This document shows, piece after piece, positions 44,816 through 57,535 of a DNA stretch of 64,000 bases. The number at the start of each line of letters is the position of its first letter. Position 1 is the stretch's first letter. The translations under genes and the position numbers were made by a program. Source of the stretch: Ancistrus triradiatus (taxonomy: Eukaryota > Chordata > Actinopteri > Siluriformes > Loricariidae); contig JAJAGP010000204.1 of assembly GCA_025084515.1 (NCBI GenBank), positions 310,001 to 374,000 on the forward strand. Direction: 5' to 3'. Below the pieces are notes generated by a model. The model was not told where the DNA came from. It did no database searches and worked only from the letters and a program-made list of their open reading frames with translations.

Positions 44816-46385
44816 GTAGGGAAGCTCTTCTAATTATTTGGACTACCGGAGGTTCACCCAGTAATTTGAACAGCTGCCATGGAACAATACTGCTCTTTGT
44901 GATTAAAGGCTGGCTGGAATCTGGCCCCAGTTCTTTCATAGAAGAGGTGAGCATCACAACAAAATTACCTGTAGGAGCTCTGCCCATCAGCTTTGGCTCA
45001 GTGGAGACACTGTTCTCCAAGCCAGGAACACATAAGCTCATTATTTCTGCTCATAATGAATAGCAAAAAAAGGAACAAAGACATTTAATATATAAAATCA
45101 AACAAAAAACTCTTCATACTAAAAATTACAAGGCAAATCGACAAGGCAAAATTGTACTTACTTTTCCTATTAACACTGCACAGTTGTTTAGAAATTCTTA
45201 AATGTTTATCATGACCTCAGTTTCAGTGGGGTATAAATGGGATAACACAGAAGCCAGATTCCCCCAGTTATTCACCAACAGGGGAAAACGTACAATGCAC
45301 AGAGAATACACAGAGAAAATATGAACTGAAAATGTGTTGATATATCTAAATGTATATCTAAAACATATCTATACATCCAAAAAAGCACAGAGACATGGAT
45401 GGTTACAGAGGCACAGAGGTAATCATGGTTTCGAGATTTAGAGTAGCATTTGGGGGTCATCAAGTCTCCAAACTGACAATTAGATTCCACCTCCATTTCA
45501 TCAAACAATTTAGAAAGCCTGCCAAAAGAAAGCACTGGCTTTAATCTAACCACAATTGTAAGAGTCTGGCGTTTTCAAGAGGCTACTGGAACCTTAACTG
45601 GGACGAGGTTCTATAGTCAGATGAGACTAGAATAGAAATGAGGTGAGTTTGATGTGAAAATAAAGATGATTTTACAATAAATAGCAAAATCTCCACTGTT
45701 TAGTCTAGTATAGGTTCTGTAACATTTTGGTACAAGGTTCAAGGAGATTTTAAATGAATAATCTCCCAATAAGCTGCAACTGGGTCATGGTTTGACCTTC
45801 CAATCAAGTCTCAATCGTGACTCGAGCTGATTTTGGATACTTTTGTAGCTGAGGAAGTGCTGCAAACAACGTGTTTCAATACATTGGTTTCTGTGACTCA
45901 GCAAACTAATTAGAATAGCAGATCATGTTCTGTTAGGGTCTTTAATAATAAATAATGATAAACTCAAGTCCAGATTTGAGAGTGAGATGCAGGCAGAGGC
46001 GAGTGAGGGAGAAAGCAGCTTGAAATGGAAACACTCTCATGTGCGAAAGCGTCTGTAAGTGCTCACTTCACCGTTCCATACTCACAAATGCCTTTCTGTG
46101 CTCGTGCTTTGGTTGTCCTTGTAGCCTCCATCAAAGATACTATTTAAATGCCTTACACACACTTTCATAAGTCAAGCCTTTGTCTTAGCCAAGCATAACA
46201 TTAGCATTTATTCAGCCAAAAATTTTGAAAATGTCTGAACTTTCAGTACATCTCTATTTCTGAAAATATCAATTTAAAAAAGAAATAGTCCCTGACATTT
46301 TTTTGTGTTATTGCATAATTGATAAGGGGAGAAAAATTATGAAAACAATAGCATTTGTCATTTAACAAATGACTACGGCTATTTA

Positions 46386-46958
46386 CCGTATTTTTCGGAC
46401 CATAAGGCGCACTTAAAATCCTTTAACTTTCTCAAAAATCGACAGTGCGCCTTTAAATGCGGTGCCTCTAATGTATGAATTAATTCTGGTTATGCTTTCT
46501 GACCTAGAACCGATTGTAGATGGTACACGGCGCTCATAAATCTGTCAAAATGTTTTAGCACACGACCTTGGTAAGTTACGAAGCTTACGGCCACCGTAGT
46601 GCGCATCATCGCTGAGTAATACGGTATGTGCTTCAGCATTAGGGTAACATGCATTCATTCATTCGAAGCGGATTTCAAACACAACGCTATCAGTCACGCA
46701 GTACAACATGGACATAGAGCAACTGCGAGAGAATTCAACATTAACGAAATCAATGGTACGGAAGTGGTGGAGGAAGCAAGAAGACGCCCTGCGCCAGGTA
46801 AAGGACCAAACTGAGCTTCCGACAGAACTTAAGAGTTTTGTTTCATTTCATGCGCCTTATAACCCGGTGCGCTTTATGTAGGAAAATATACCCGTTAGCA
46901 GCCGATCGTTGATATCGCGCCTTATAACCCGGTGCGCTTTATGGTCCGAAAAATACGG
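46386..46958 (+). mobile_element. Pogo-like non-autonomous element, copy 2
   Basis: The ends are CCGTATTTTTCGGACCATAA and the inverted TTTATGGTCCGAAAAATACGG, with flanking TA at 46384-46385 and 46959-46960. It is about 90% alike to copy 1 by eye but in the opposite orientation. The HTH frame (from about 46665) is broken near 46745, where an indel changes NESMVRKW to an unrelated reading. Confidence 0.8.
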
Positions 46959-49900
46959 TAACTGTTCTCATTTCAGTTACCTTCATGGATATTAACTGTA
47001 CATGTAGAGTCTATCTCTAAGCGCGTATTTAGTGTGAAGGTTAATTTAAGATTGCATTTCTGAACATACAAATGTTTACCTACAGAGACAAACTCCTGCG
47101 TTCTTTTTCCGCATATCTAATCAACTGCTATTTATCTTCACTGCCTGTCTGATTCTGCATGTTGATTTGAGCTGTAAATCTCCCTGGTTTTCAGGAAGCA
47201 TTACAGTGTGTGTACTGAATGTATGTACATGGTTTAGAGCTTCCATGCTCTTGGCCCAGAAGGCATTCTGATATTCTGAGGCAAACAAACATACTCAGCA
47301 GAGCCAGACCTATATGGCCTAATTTCTGTGCACACAAACTCAGAGATGCTTGCCTGCATGTGTGTGTGAGATACAAAAATATAAGGAAGGATAATTTTTA
47401 TATTGAAAGCTTAAATAGCTGGTTTGCTCAGGCAGTGTCACTATATTAATTACAGCTTTGAAAAGAAAGTTACCAACCGTAGTCTAATGTTAATGGATAA
47501 TTATAATGTTAAGGGTTCTTCACAGGCTCTGTCAAACTAAAAATGAACGGGTTTATGCTAATATAGGTTGTTGAACTCAAACTTTTTCTGTTTTGTTAGC
47601 TTGACCTCTCAATAATACTTTGCATGGAACAAAATGTCAAGCATGTTCAGTAAAGCAGGCTCACAAGTGCTTTTTACGTACACATGCTTTAGCCTTTTAC
47701 TCTGTTCCGTTTCATCTGCATTTCAATGCCGTGACTTAAGAGAGACAAAAACCACTTCGGTTTTGGCGTTTTTCACGCAAAGGTTTATTCACAGATGCTA
47801 GTTGAAAGGTGCATATAGAGCTCGGAATGCAGGGATGCTGTCTTTGTGCATTAGTAAGCTTTGTCAGGGTGTATGGTTTCTGCCTTTTTCATCTTAGTAT
47901 ATACATTGAGATGCCAGAGGAGTTACGTCTTTATGATGATGCTTTCCTAACTTTAGAGTGGTGAAAAAAGCGATAAAGCACTGAAGAGGAGAAAGTTTTT
48001 GGGAGTGAATCTTAAAGCTGTAAATGTAATAGTATTAGTAAAGTAGGACACTACATCAGCATTTTCTTATGTTCTCCATGCACTACTGCATATCCGCTGC
48101 GCATATGTCTTCGTCGTCTGACTGATTACAAACAGCAGTCTTATACATTGCAATGACAAGCAATAACCAAGTAAGATTCAAGGCTAGCATTGCTGTGACA
48201 ACACTGAATACGCTTAAGATTCAAGCTCTCCTTGGGCTCCAACCAGCTGGTTTCAGTGTCCGACACGCTCCACCGAGATGACCTCCATTCCCAGTCTTCG
48301 CTTCTGCTGTGATTACTGCCTCCACTCTGTTCCTCATTTCTTCTCCAAGGAACACCACTTGGGGAAGGAAAAATAATCCTTCCTCCCCTGCAAGATCAAA
48401 CAGAAGTTGATGTTGGTAGAGATAAAAGAACACCGAGTGTGTTGTGACTTTTATATGAGCTTTGAGCTTTGATAATGCAGATTGCTTTAGTCAGATCAGC
48501 TGTGAACAGCAACTCACTCCCTAAAGCCTAAACTCCACATTTTCACAGAAGGACAGGTGTTATTATGGGAAATATCTCAGCATCGGCAACTGCCACACAG
48601 CGAATGGGTTTGCCTAAAGAAATGAAACAGAAAGCCGTTTAGAGAGAATGCGTATAAAATGAAATGATTCTATACGCAATTAAGAGATAATTCGAACTTC
48701 AGGAAGACAAATAAAGGTGGAATGCAGTTGATGGAATATGGTCATTTGGCTTCTGTTTATCCAGTGAACTGAAGGTTATACAAAGAGCTCCTAATGAGTA
48801 GAGGTGCCTCAACCGTGTTGGCTCCATCCTACTCCAACTTTGCCTAAATGCCACGCTTTCAGCCACCGCGGGCTTGATATAATGAGGCCCCTACTTCCAC
48901 AGTCTATACAGGCATTAGGTCACACAAACAAGCTCAGTTCATGTCTTGTAATAAAGTAGGCATGTAAGCTGGGATTCTTGAGATTAATCCACAGAGAGAA
49001 GGATGGAGAAAAGGAAGATGGTGCACGTTTCATACGTCTTTCCAGGCATTTAATGTCAGGTTTCGCTACATATGACTCTGTGTAGCTGTTCTTGTCACAG
49101 CACAGCACCTTATGGGAAATGGCTGCTTTTGAGGGTAATGGCACGGATGTCTATTTTGTTGAAAAATGCTCATTTCAGAATGACCACACTAAAAAATGTA
49201 ATCTGCAAGGGGGAAAACATCATACCGATAATGGTGTTTACGGTATAGATGAGAGGAGTTAGAACGCTGGGGGACAGGGAAAAGTCAATTCGCATTTTTA
49301 TCTTTCTTCACTCTGTCTTTCTCCGTTGATATCTTTACAGCCCCCGCTGTTAATTTTAAATACCTGGAGTGTATTTTTGGTAGCGCATGCCCTATTGGAA
49401 GCCATTTAGTCTTGCTGGAAAACACATTATCACAGCTGGAGAAACGCAGATTATATTCCGCCGTGCTTTTAGAGGTCCAACACTGAAAGCGGCCAATACG
49501 TAAAGCTATCCTTGAAACCGCAGCAGCGTGTGAGATGGAAAGGGAACGACTGTCTTGCCTCTCCGATGATATGCACAAGGTCCAAAGTACACAGCCTGTT
49601 AAACTAAAACAAATCTCATGCCTCCAAGTACTGTGCATTCCAAGGCATATCTCTCTAAATGATTTTACCCTAAAAACAATTTATTGGGATTCTCATGGCT
49701 AAATATGCTGCTAATACAGTGTGGTTATTACTTATTGACAAAATGTCCTTCAGCCCAGCCGCTGTTTTCTACCATGTCTGCTTAATGCAATCGTGCCAAA
49801 GCCTGTGTGTGAGAGGGAGATAGAGAGAGGAGAGACAGAAGGGATCTGGGTGTGGGAGCAAATTTTGCTGTGGGACATTTGTCCTTTCTTTGTTCGCTGC

Positions 49901-52900
49901 AATTCAGTTTTCTGCGCTGAAGGTCATATTGTTGTTTGACCTGTTGCTGGTTTTAGTTGAGCAATGCTGAATATCCATTTTCCACCTTCAGAGAGACAAT
50001 TTTCTGGGAAGGGGAGTCATCAGGAGGCCATCAGGCGAGGGAGGAAAATCATAATCCACTCGTTTGTGTACACCGAATGTCTCATTTTTCACTGGACATT
50101 CACTTAGACATTGAGGAAACATAGAGAGCTTACATTATTGAATTGAATTACCTCGCTTCCATGCCAAACCCACACATTAGGAACCATATGAAAGTATCAA
50201 AAATGTTCAGGCTTCAAGGTTGGCGTTTATAGCCATGCCGTGTGGGTTTTGTACTAAATGCCAGCGTTACCACGGGGCACTGACAGGAACCTGTAAATCC
50301 TGAAACAACTACCCATGCTGTGAGATTAATTCATATGGTCGTGGGGGACGAGGCAGACACCAGCATAACATTAATGACAGAAACAAAATTCACAAAGTTA
50401 ATTGCTGACAGTGATTTGAAACATTAAAAAATTCTAAATAAATGATTACTTCTTACAGCATTCTTTAATAATAAGTGTACTCCCATGTGTCTTGTTATGG
50501 CACTAAACACTTTGTGTATAACAAATAACATACAAGTCAATTAATGTATGTGTGCTAGTGAAAGAAGGTCCAGGGATACACTAGACTCTCTGGCATGCCA
50601 TGTTGGGGAGCGATTCATCCAAGTCTGATAAATAATTTGCTAAAAGTTGAACAGAGTCAGCAGTGGAAAGTACATATACATCTGTGCGGACTGCAAGGAG
50701 TGTAAATGAAATGCAGGAGAGTTGGCCCTGCGTATTCACAGGTCCTAGATTTGTGGATTCAACCAACCGCAGACTGAAAATATTCGAAAAGAAATACAGA
50801 AAGTTCCAAAAAGCATAACATGAATTTGCCGTGCTCCGAGGACTAACCTCAATTCACACAAATGAAGTGATGTGTAGGCATAGCCTGCTGTAGAGCAATT
50901 TCACAGATGCTCAATCTTTCTCCAGCATTCGTGGTTTGAGCATTGTTCGCCTCGTGTCCCATTCGTTCACGTGTACAGAGTTTTTGTCTATACAATCCCA
51001 ACATGACTGAAACGTGCCAAAGTATCATAGAACAAGTTGCAGATGACAAATTGTGAGGTTCTCATAATCAGTGCTGTTAGTTGCTTGGCCTTTTCCGCCC
51101 TTCGCTGTCCAGTCTCAGAGGCATAAACAGTTTAGTGTTTCCCATCCAGTTTCTCAGTCAGTATCTTCATTTCCTTTAACTTCTTACTCACCGTTTTTCC
51201 CACTTTCAAAGTAAGAAAAATAATCTCGACATCAGCACTTCTGCTCTGGCTTTACCCCTGTGGTCATTACTAGTAAAACTGACTGCCTGCCCTTAATATG
51301 GCCTGTCACTGGCCCTGTCCTCTGAGCCCTTTTCTACTCTGTTCTGCCTGTACTACTTTTTATGTAATCAAAGCAAGCAGATGCCGCAAGCCGAGTGGAC
51401 CCACAGGGCATTCTGGGAAATTTAGCTGGTGTTTGTCTAAGCAGACCTCTGTCTTTCACGGAAGGCCTTTGCACTGAGATTGTCACCTCACTGCTGTCAG
51501 TTCCAGTCCAGTGTTAATAAAATCTAGTGATCTGTAGGTACGTGTTGAATTATCACTCCAATCTAAACAGGGATTCCAGAGAGCCATGTTGGTTTTTACT
51601 GTTGCTATATATTCACATCTAATGTATAATCACCCCAGATAAAATGTCATGTGTTCTTAATACTTTGTTATGCCTCGTCTTGCCTTCAAATCCTGTCAAG
51701 TACTGATTCCAGCAGGGTCTTAACATTTACGCCCTTTTAATTTTAGCCCACCAAGAGCCTCAGTTAGCTCCAGCACAGGTTTACCTGCTAATTTGAAGTG
51801 TCCTAAGATTGGCAGCTAGCTTTAGTGGGTGTTCCTTTGTCTGTGGGGAGTGTAATTTGGTGCTGAATTAGCAGTATTACGAGATACACATTAAAACAAC
51901 GCAGTAAAAGAGATGCATAATGCAATCCCAAACTTGAATTCCTGAGCCTGACTTTAATTTGTCTTACAATTATGTTTGAGCTTGATTTAGTAGAACCCCT
52001 CTAGAAAGGGCTTAAGACTTGTTCTGGTATCTCTGGGATTACAGCTTCTTTTTAGGGATTAGAGTAGGACTGTTTTTTTTTTTCTTCAAGTCAGAATTGG
52101 CTTCTTGATGTTTAAAGATTTATTTTAATAATTTTTCCTCTTGTGAAAACACAACGCAGACCTTTTCAGCTGTCAGTACAGGAATGAGCTTGTATTGTGT
52201 ACTTTCTCTCTCCCATATTTAGCCTCCTGGAGTGCAGGAAGCCTTTTTTATGCTGAGAACTTTTTGATCTTTGCATTTTAGATAGAACTGCGAAGCTGCT
52301 GTCTGTCTGTAGCACATCTGTGGATTCATCAGCACATGCAGAAATATGTCACGATTACAAACAGCTATGTTCAGTCTCAAATTGCGGATTCTATACTTAT
52401 TCATCTTCATGCGTTTATACATAAATACTCCTGTAGCTTCTCTATCAGCGTATTATACATTCCATGGTAGCGGATTAATGCTTTGAAAGGATAGGCTTCC
52501 CACATATTTGCAGTCAAGAACATTATACTACGCTGTATGGCCAAAAGTATGTAGACACCCCTTCTAATTAGCGGTCTCTGGTATTTCAGGTCATGGATCA
52601 GGCTTCACCACTGCCCATATTGTAGTTTCATTTATTCTATGCCTATAACAAAATAATCACATATTCTCTCATTAGTTATTACCCATCACTCATGGAATTT
52701 TATATTAGGTGTCTCTGTATTCTCTCTATTCCTCAGTCCTTTCTATTATGTCTCTCTTTCCTCCCTATCCCCCAGTCCTTGTTCTCAGTGCCTCATGCTC
52801 ACTCAGGTGTAAAATTATTATGGGATATAAAGATAGATTTCTCCCTGTTCAATGGAACGCTAGGTAAGGCTTTCATAACAGCTTATTGTAATTGATTATT

Positions 52901-54138
52901 GCTTTATTTATCAAATGCGTGTTGAATGATAAATGGTGGGAGATATGATATGTGCTTGCTCTGCACTTGTGTACATTATGAGTCTATATTTAGTAATTGG
53001 ATAAATGTTATTAAAAATGTTACTGCTTACCAGCTTGTCTGATAACCAAACGATAGTGGTCATGTTGGCCAACGTAAAGCCAAGATGAAAGTTTTTTTTA
53101 GATGGGATCCATGGTATCACTTGAGTGTTATGATGTTTCATAATGCATAGGTCTTAAAAACACATTCCATGTGATTGGCAGTGGTTGAAGCCAATTAATT
53201 ATTATCCCCCTTTCCATTCTGCCCATTGGTCTTTCTGAGAGCCTACAAACGCAGTCATGCACTTTGGACAAAAATAACAATACCACTGCGACTCTGGCAG
53301 TATTGAACAAAAACATTTCCCTTCGCGGCTGTTGAAAAATGGCTTTAGATTGCTATGTTGTCAAGAATGTGAAATGTATGTGTGTTTGGAGTCAGGAAAG
53401 TTAATGGGTTTTCACACATTTCAGTTTTTCATTTTTGAATGAACATATAGAGGAGATTGGGCAAAGGATTGCGCAAGGTTTTTCTCCATGTTATTTACAT
53501 TCTTTGATTCAGAACTGCATGCTAGGACTGTCAGTTTCACTCATAAATTGAATTCTAATGTTCTATCTATTTTATCTGCAAAATTCAAATGAATTTGAAT
53601 TTTAAATATGTTTTTGAAGTGAAAATAAGTGGATATGAGAGCAGTGAAGGCAATTTTAAAAACAGTGTTATTTCCTATATCCCCAAAAGAGGGCATTTCA
53701 GTGCGTAATATACCACGTTTTTTATAATTATTGTTGTTAAGTTTATCATTATCATGAGTGGAATGTGGAATTAGAAGTTATAAAAACCTGAGTTACTTAG
53801 GTGTCACAGAAGCCATATAGATATTGATATTGGTATTGATAGAATGGGATAAACGCTTGTTCCAAGCCCTCGCCTCCCAGTTTCATTATCGAGTGCGTAT
53901 CTTTTCATATAAATACTGTTCGTCTTTGTTTTTACTTGTTACTATAACGATGGGAGCTCCTCTATTGTAGTTGGGGTGTTGAATGATGTAAGTTGTTTCA
54001 GAATCAGAATCAAAATTGCATTTGTGTCAGTATTTTTAGGCTGCATGTGGACTCCTGGCTGTAGTTGAACAATAAACACATTTTTCCCACACAGTTCATT
54101 TCAGCGGCCTCAGTCTCGTCAAGATTTTTTTTCCAAAT

Positions 54139-54326
54139 TATTTACATTTACATTTACAGCATTTAGCAGACACCCTTATCTTACGCCAGTCTTACAATAC
54201 ATGCAGTTGTGGGTTAAGGGCCTTGCTCAAGGACCCAGCAGTGACAGCTTGGCAGAGGTGGGATTTGAACCCTGGACCTTCTGGACCAGAGTCCAGTACC
54301 TTAACCGCTAGGCTACCACAGTCCCC
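54139..54326 (-). mobile_element. tRNA-derived SINE
   Basis: TTACATTTACATTTACAGCA tail, then GGGCCTTGCTCAAGGACCCA, TTTGAACCCTGGACCTTCTG and CGCTAGGCTACCACAGTCCC. An internal part of the CCAGAGCGACTTACAATT block is deleted or diverged. Confidence 0.88.
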
Positions 54327-54771
54327 TTTATTTTACCACACCACACTCCTTTATTTTAAATTATGCTCCTCTATCCCTACTATTTTGTTTCCTGTCCTAG
54401 CAGTTAGAAGTGGTGGTTGACGCGTTGGTGCGTGATTATGCAATCATTCGTGGTGCAGATTACAGATGAGTTGACATTCAAATGATGATTTTCTACATTC
54501 GTAGGTTAGCTTCTATGATTGAATTTGATGAACGCTCGAATTTCAGTTTTATATTGACAGCCCTACTGCATGCCAGCTCAGGTCTTCAGCTTCACGGTGT
54601 CTGGTAAATCCTTCTGTGAGGTCAAACCATGACCACAAGGCCAGATTCCCACACAAGTCAAAATGGCCCAGGATTAACACTTTGCCAGCATTGTGGCATC
54701 TTCAACTGTTTTTACATTTTGTAGACGCTTGCTTATCAGGTTATGTTTGAGTGATAGAGTGTCCATCTCCA

Positions 54772-54925
54772 GTTACATTTACATTTACAGCATTTAGCAG
54801 ACGCCCTTATCCAGAGCGACTTACAATTGGTACAGTCTTACAATCCAAACAATTGTGGGTTAAGGGCCTTGCTCAAGGACCCAACAGTAGCAGCTTGGCA
54901 GAGGTCGCTAGGCTACCAGAGTCCA
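54772..54925 (-). mobile_element. tRNA-derived SINE with internal deletion of the B-box region
   Basis: It runs from the tail TTACATTTACAGCATTTAGC and GACGCCCTTATCCAGAGCGA to GCAGCTTGGCAGAGGTCGCT, then AGGCTACCAGAGTCC. The block normally carrying TTTGAACCCTGGACC is missing. Confidence 0.85.
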
Positions 54926-56096
54926 CAGTTAATTTTCTGAATGTATCTATATTTAAACTTCCAAGACCTTAACATGTTTAGATTGTGGGGTTTTTTTTTA
55001 GGTAGTTTTATTTTTTCCAAAATTCCAAAATTGTTTGCACTCGCTTCCCTTTTCGCTCTCAGCTAGCATTGGTTACCATGCAGCTGAGAGCCGTATTTTG
55101 TTAATCAGAATAAGTCTGTTCTGAGTCATGTCTGTCAATAACGTGCTCTGTAAGTGTTTCCATCTCCCATGATAAAGACTTTGTACTATCCATGTGCCTT
55201 GTGACATGCTGAATTGATTGATTGCATCGCAAAGCCATTGAGAAAGTGCAGTCTTAATGCTTTGAGTGCATGAATTGGAGAGTGAGGTCATTTATATATA
55301 GTTCCTATAAACTACAGTGGAGAGTTTATGAGGAATAGAGGGCTGTAAGCAAAAGAGACGGAAAGTGCTTACAATTGAAATGATGCAATTGTTACTCCCC
55401 TCCTCCCATTTAATGATTTTTTACACTCACCTTAATTAAATTATGGCCATGATCTCTTAAGATTATCGAAGAGGAGTGTTGAGGTGACAGGGAGAGAGCA
55501 AGGAGAACTGAAGCAAGTGGGATTTTTCTTTTGCTTGCTTTCTAGTCAGATATTGCTTCTTGGCAGTAACTCTGTTGGCTTTTAGTTTGATAACTCCAGA
55601 TTTAATTCTCATATACCAAGACAAACTTAGGGAACCCTCTGAGAGCCCTGGGTGTCAATTACAGAATTGTGTCTTATAGACATAGAAACCTCACAATTCC
55701 ATTCAACACTATGGCTACCAGAACACAGTCTGACCACTCATTTGGGACTGAATTTGCTGTTCCTACTCCTTGTTTTTTTAGTTTGATGCAAGTCTAACAG
55801 TCTAGGGTCTCCTCTCTCTGAAGAGATCTCTTTTAGAAGACAGCAAGTGCTGTGTCCAGCAGTTGAAGCAAGTGCCTTATCTCTGCTTAGCATATATGAG
55901 ATCTGCAAACCATGTAACAGCCTAGGTTTTGGCAGTGTGACAAGCTTCTCCAGACTGGAGGCTAACAGGCCTGTCACCTGGTGCTGGTTCTACCCAACAA
56001 AGGTCTGTCAGGGAGGTAGAGGTCTGCTGCATGTGCTTAATGATACATCAAGATTTAGTTGAATCCTTTTTTCCTTTCTTATCATTGGGTGAGACC

Positions 56097-56365
56097 TACA
56101 CTCACCAAGTACTTGAATAAGAACACTCATTCATGCAATTATCTAATCAGCTAACTGTGTTGTGGCAGTGCAATGCATAAAGCATGGAGCCAAGGGTCAG
56201 CCGCTTCAAGCAATGTATACTTCAACCTTCAGAATGGGAAAAAATGGACTGCTGGTGTATGCCAGACTGGTTTGAGCTGACAGAAAAGCTATGATAACTC
56301 AGATAACTACTCAGTACATTTCTGGTGAGCAGAAAAGCTCAATATCCATGGAGTAGACACGGGGC
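56097..56365 (+). mobile_element. Tc1/mariner-like fragment (family B)
   Basis: It begins TACACTCACCAAGTACTTGA and continues ATGCAATTATCTAATCAGCT, then GTGGCAGTGCAATGCATAAA and GCCAGACTGGTTTGAGCTGA. This corresponds to the 5' end and HTH part of the family whose 3' half is at 25885. Confidence 0.7.
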
Positions 56366-56904
56366 AGGAAGGTTTTAAAGTAATTGACTCGGATCTAAAA
56401 AGAATTGCCCGACACGGTTCAGTTCAATGTAGTTCAAGCACAGAGCATTCCAAAAAATCAACAAACACCTTTGTCGTGGGTGCGCAGTGCCAAATGGCAA
56501 GCTGTAAAAGGCATTAAGGAATATGTAAATCGAGAGCCTAGAGCGCTTTCGAGGACATGTGTTAGCGTCTGTGCTACAATATGTGAATTTTTTAACTATT
56601 AGCTTCAAGTTGTGACTGCAGCCAGAAAACTGTGCCTGTGGTTTAGAGTGAAATGAGAGATGAATATGTTCTTCTGTGACAGATCTTCTTGAAGAGGGAG
56701 ACAGACCTATTTGGCCTGCTGTATGATTGTGGATGTTTAGAATGATGATTCCATAAGCTTACTTTCAGTGTTGTCAAATTTGGAGAAAATCATTCTATAG
56801 AATGGAATGCAGAGGAAACGTCATAACCCTTGCTTTTTGTCCTGGGTGAAAGGATTGGCTCAGAAATGGATGTCACTATTCTTTTTGTGGAGCCATAAAG
56901 TTCC

Positions 56905-57405
56905 TGCCCAGTTTATTCTGAACACCTGCAGATCTACTCAATCATGCTATTATCAAATAGGCAGTTATGGGGCAGTGGAATAATGCATAATATCCAGTCA
57001 ATTCAAGTCTCAGCACAGAATGTTGCAAAGATTTACATAAATAGAACTTGCACTGATTGGCAGTTCTCAGGGTGGCAATTCATTGTTGATGAGAGCCCTC
57101 TTTCAGCTGACCTTAAGGTTACCTGATTAACCAGTTTCCACTACAGCCGTGGTCAGAAAAGCATCTCTCAATGCACAGCATGTTGAACATTGTGGTAAAT
57201 GGGTTACAAGGGCAGAGACCTCACCAAGAGCAGGAATTTAAGGCTACTGTGGGCTCAGGTTCACCGAAAGTGGACAAATTGGTAATTGGGCTAATAAACC
57301 ACTGGGACATGCAGATTCCATGTCATACTTTGGCATAAACAGCAAGGATTTGTTGGTGTAATGGTTGGGGATTTTGCCACACATCGGGCTCATAATACCA
57401 ACTGA
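56905..57405 (+). mobile_element. Tc1/mariner-like fragment (family B), second head-to-tail copy
   Basis: GTTTATTCTGAACACCTGCA at 56910 restarts the family B 5' sequence. GTGGTCAGAAAAGCATCTCT and CAGGTTCACCGAAAGTGGAC follow. It overlaps the first fragment in content, so it is a second copy rather than a continuation. Confidence 0.6.
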
Positions 57406-57427
57406 GCTTATTGTTATTGTTGCTTAC

Positions 57428-57535
57428 ATGTACATTGGTCATTTAGTTGCACCCTTATCCAGGGTGATCATGGGTTAAGGACCAAACAGTGGCAGATGTG
57501 GGATTTGAACATTTGGACTGGCCCTTAACCATTGT
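57428..57535 (-). mobile_element. Diverged tRNA-derived SINE fragment
   Basis: CACCCTTATCCAGGGTGATC, then CATGGGTTAAGGACC, GGCAGATGTGGGATTTGAAC and GGCCCTTAACCATTG. Confidence 0.65.
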
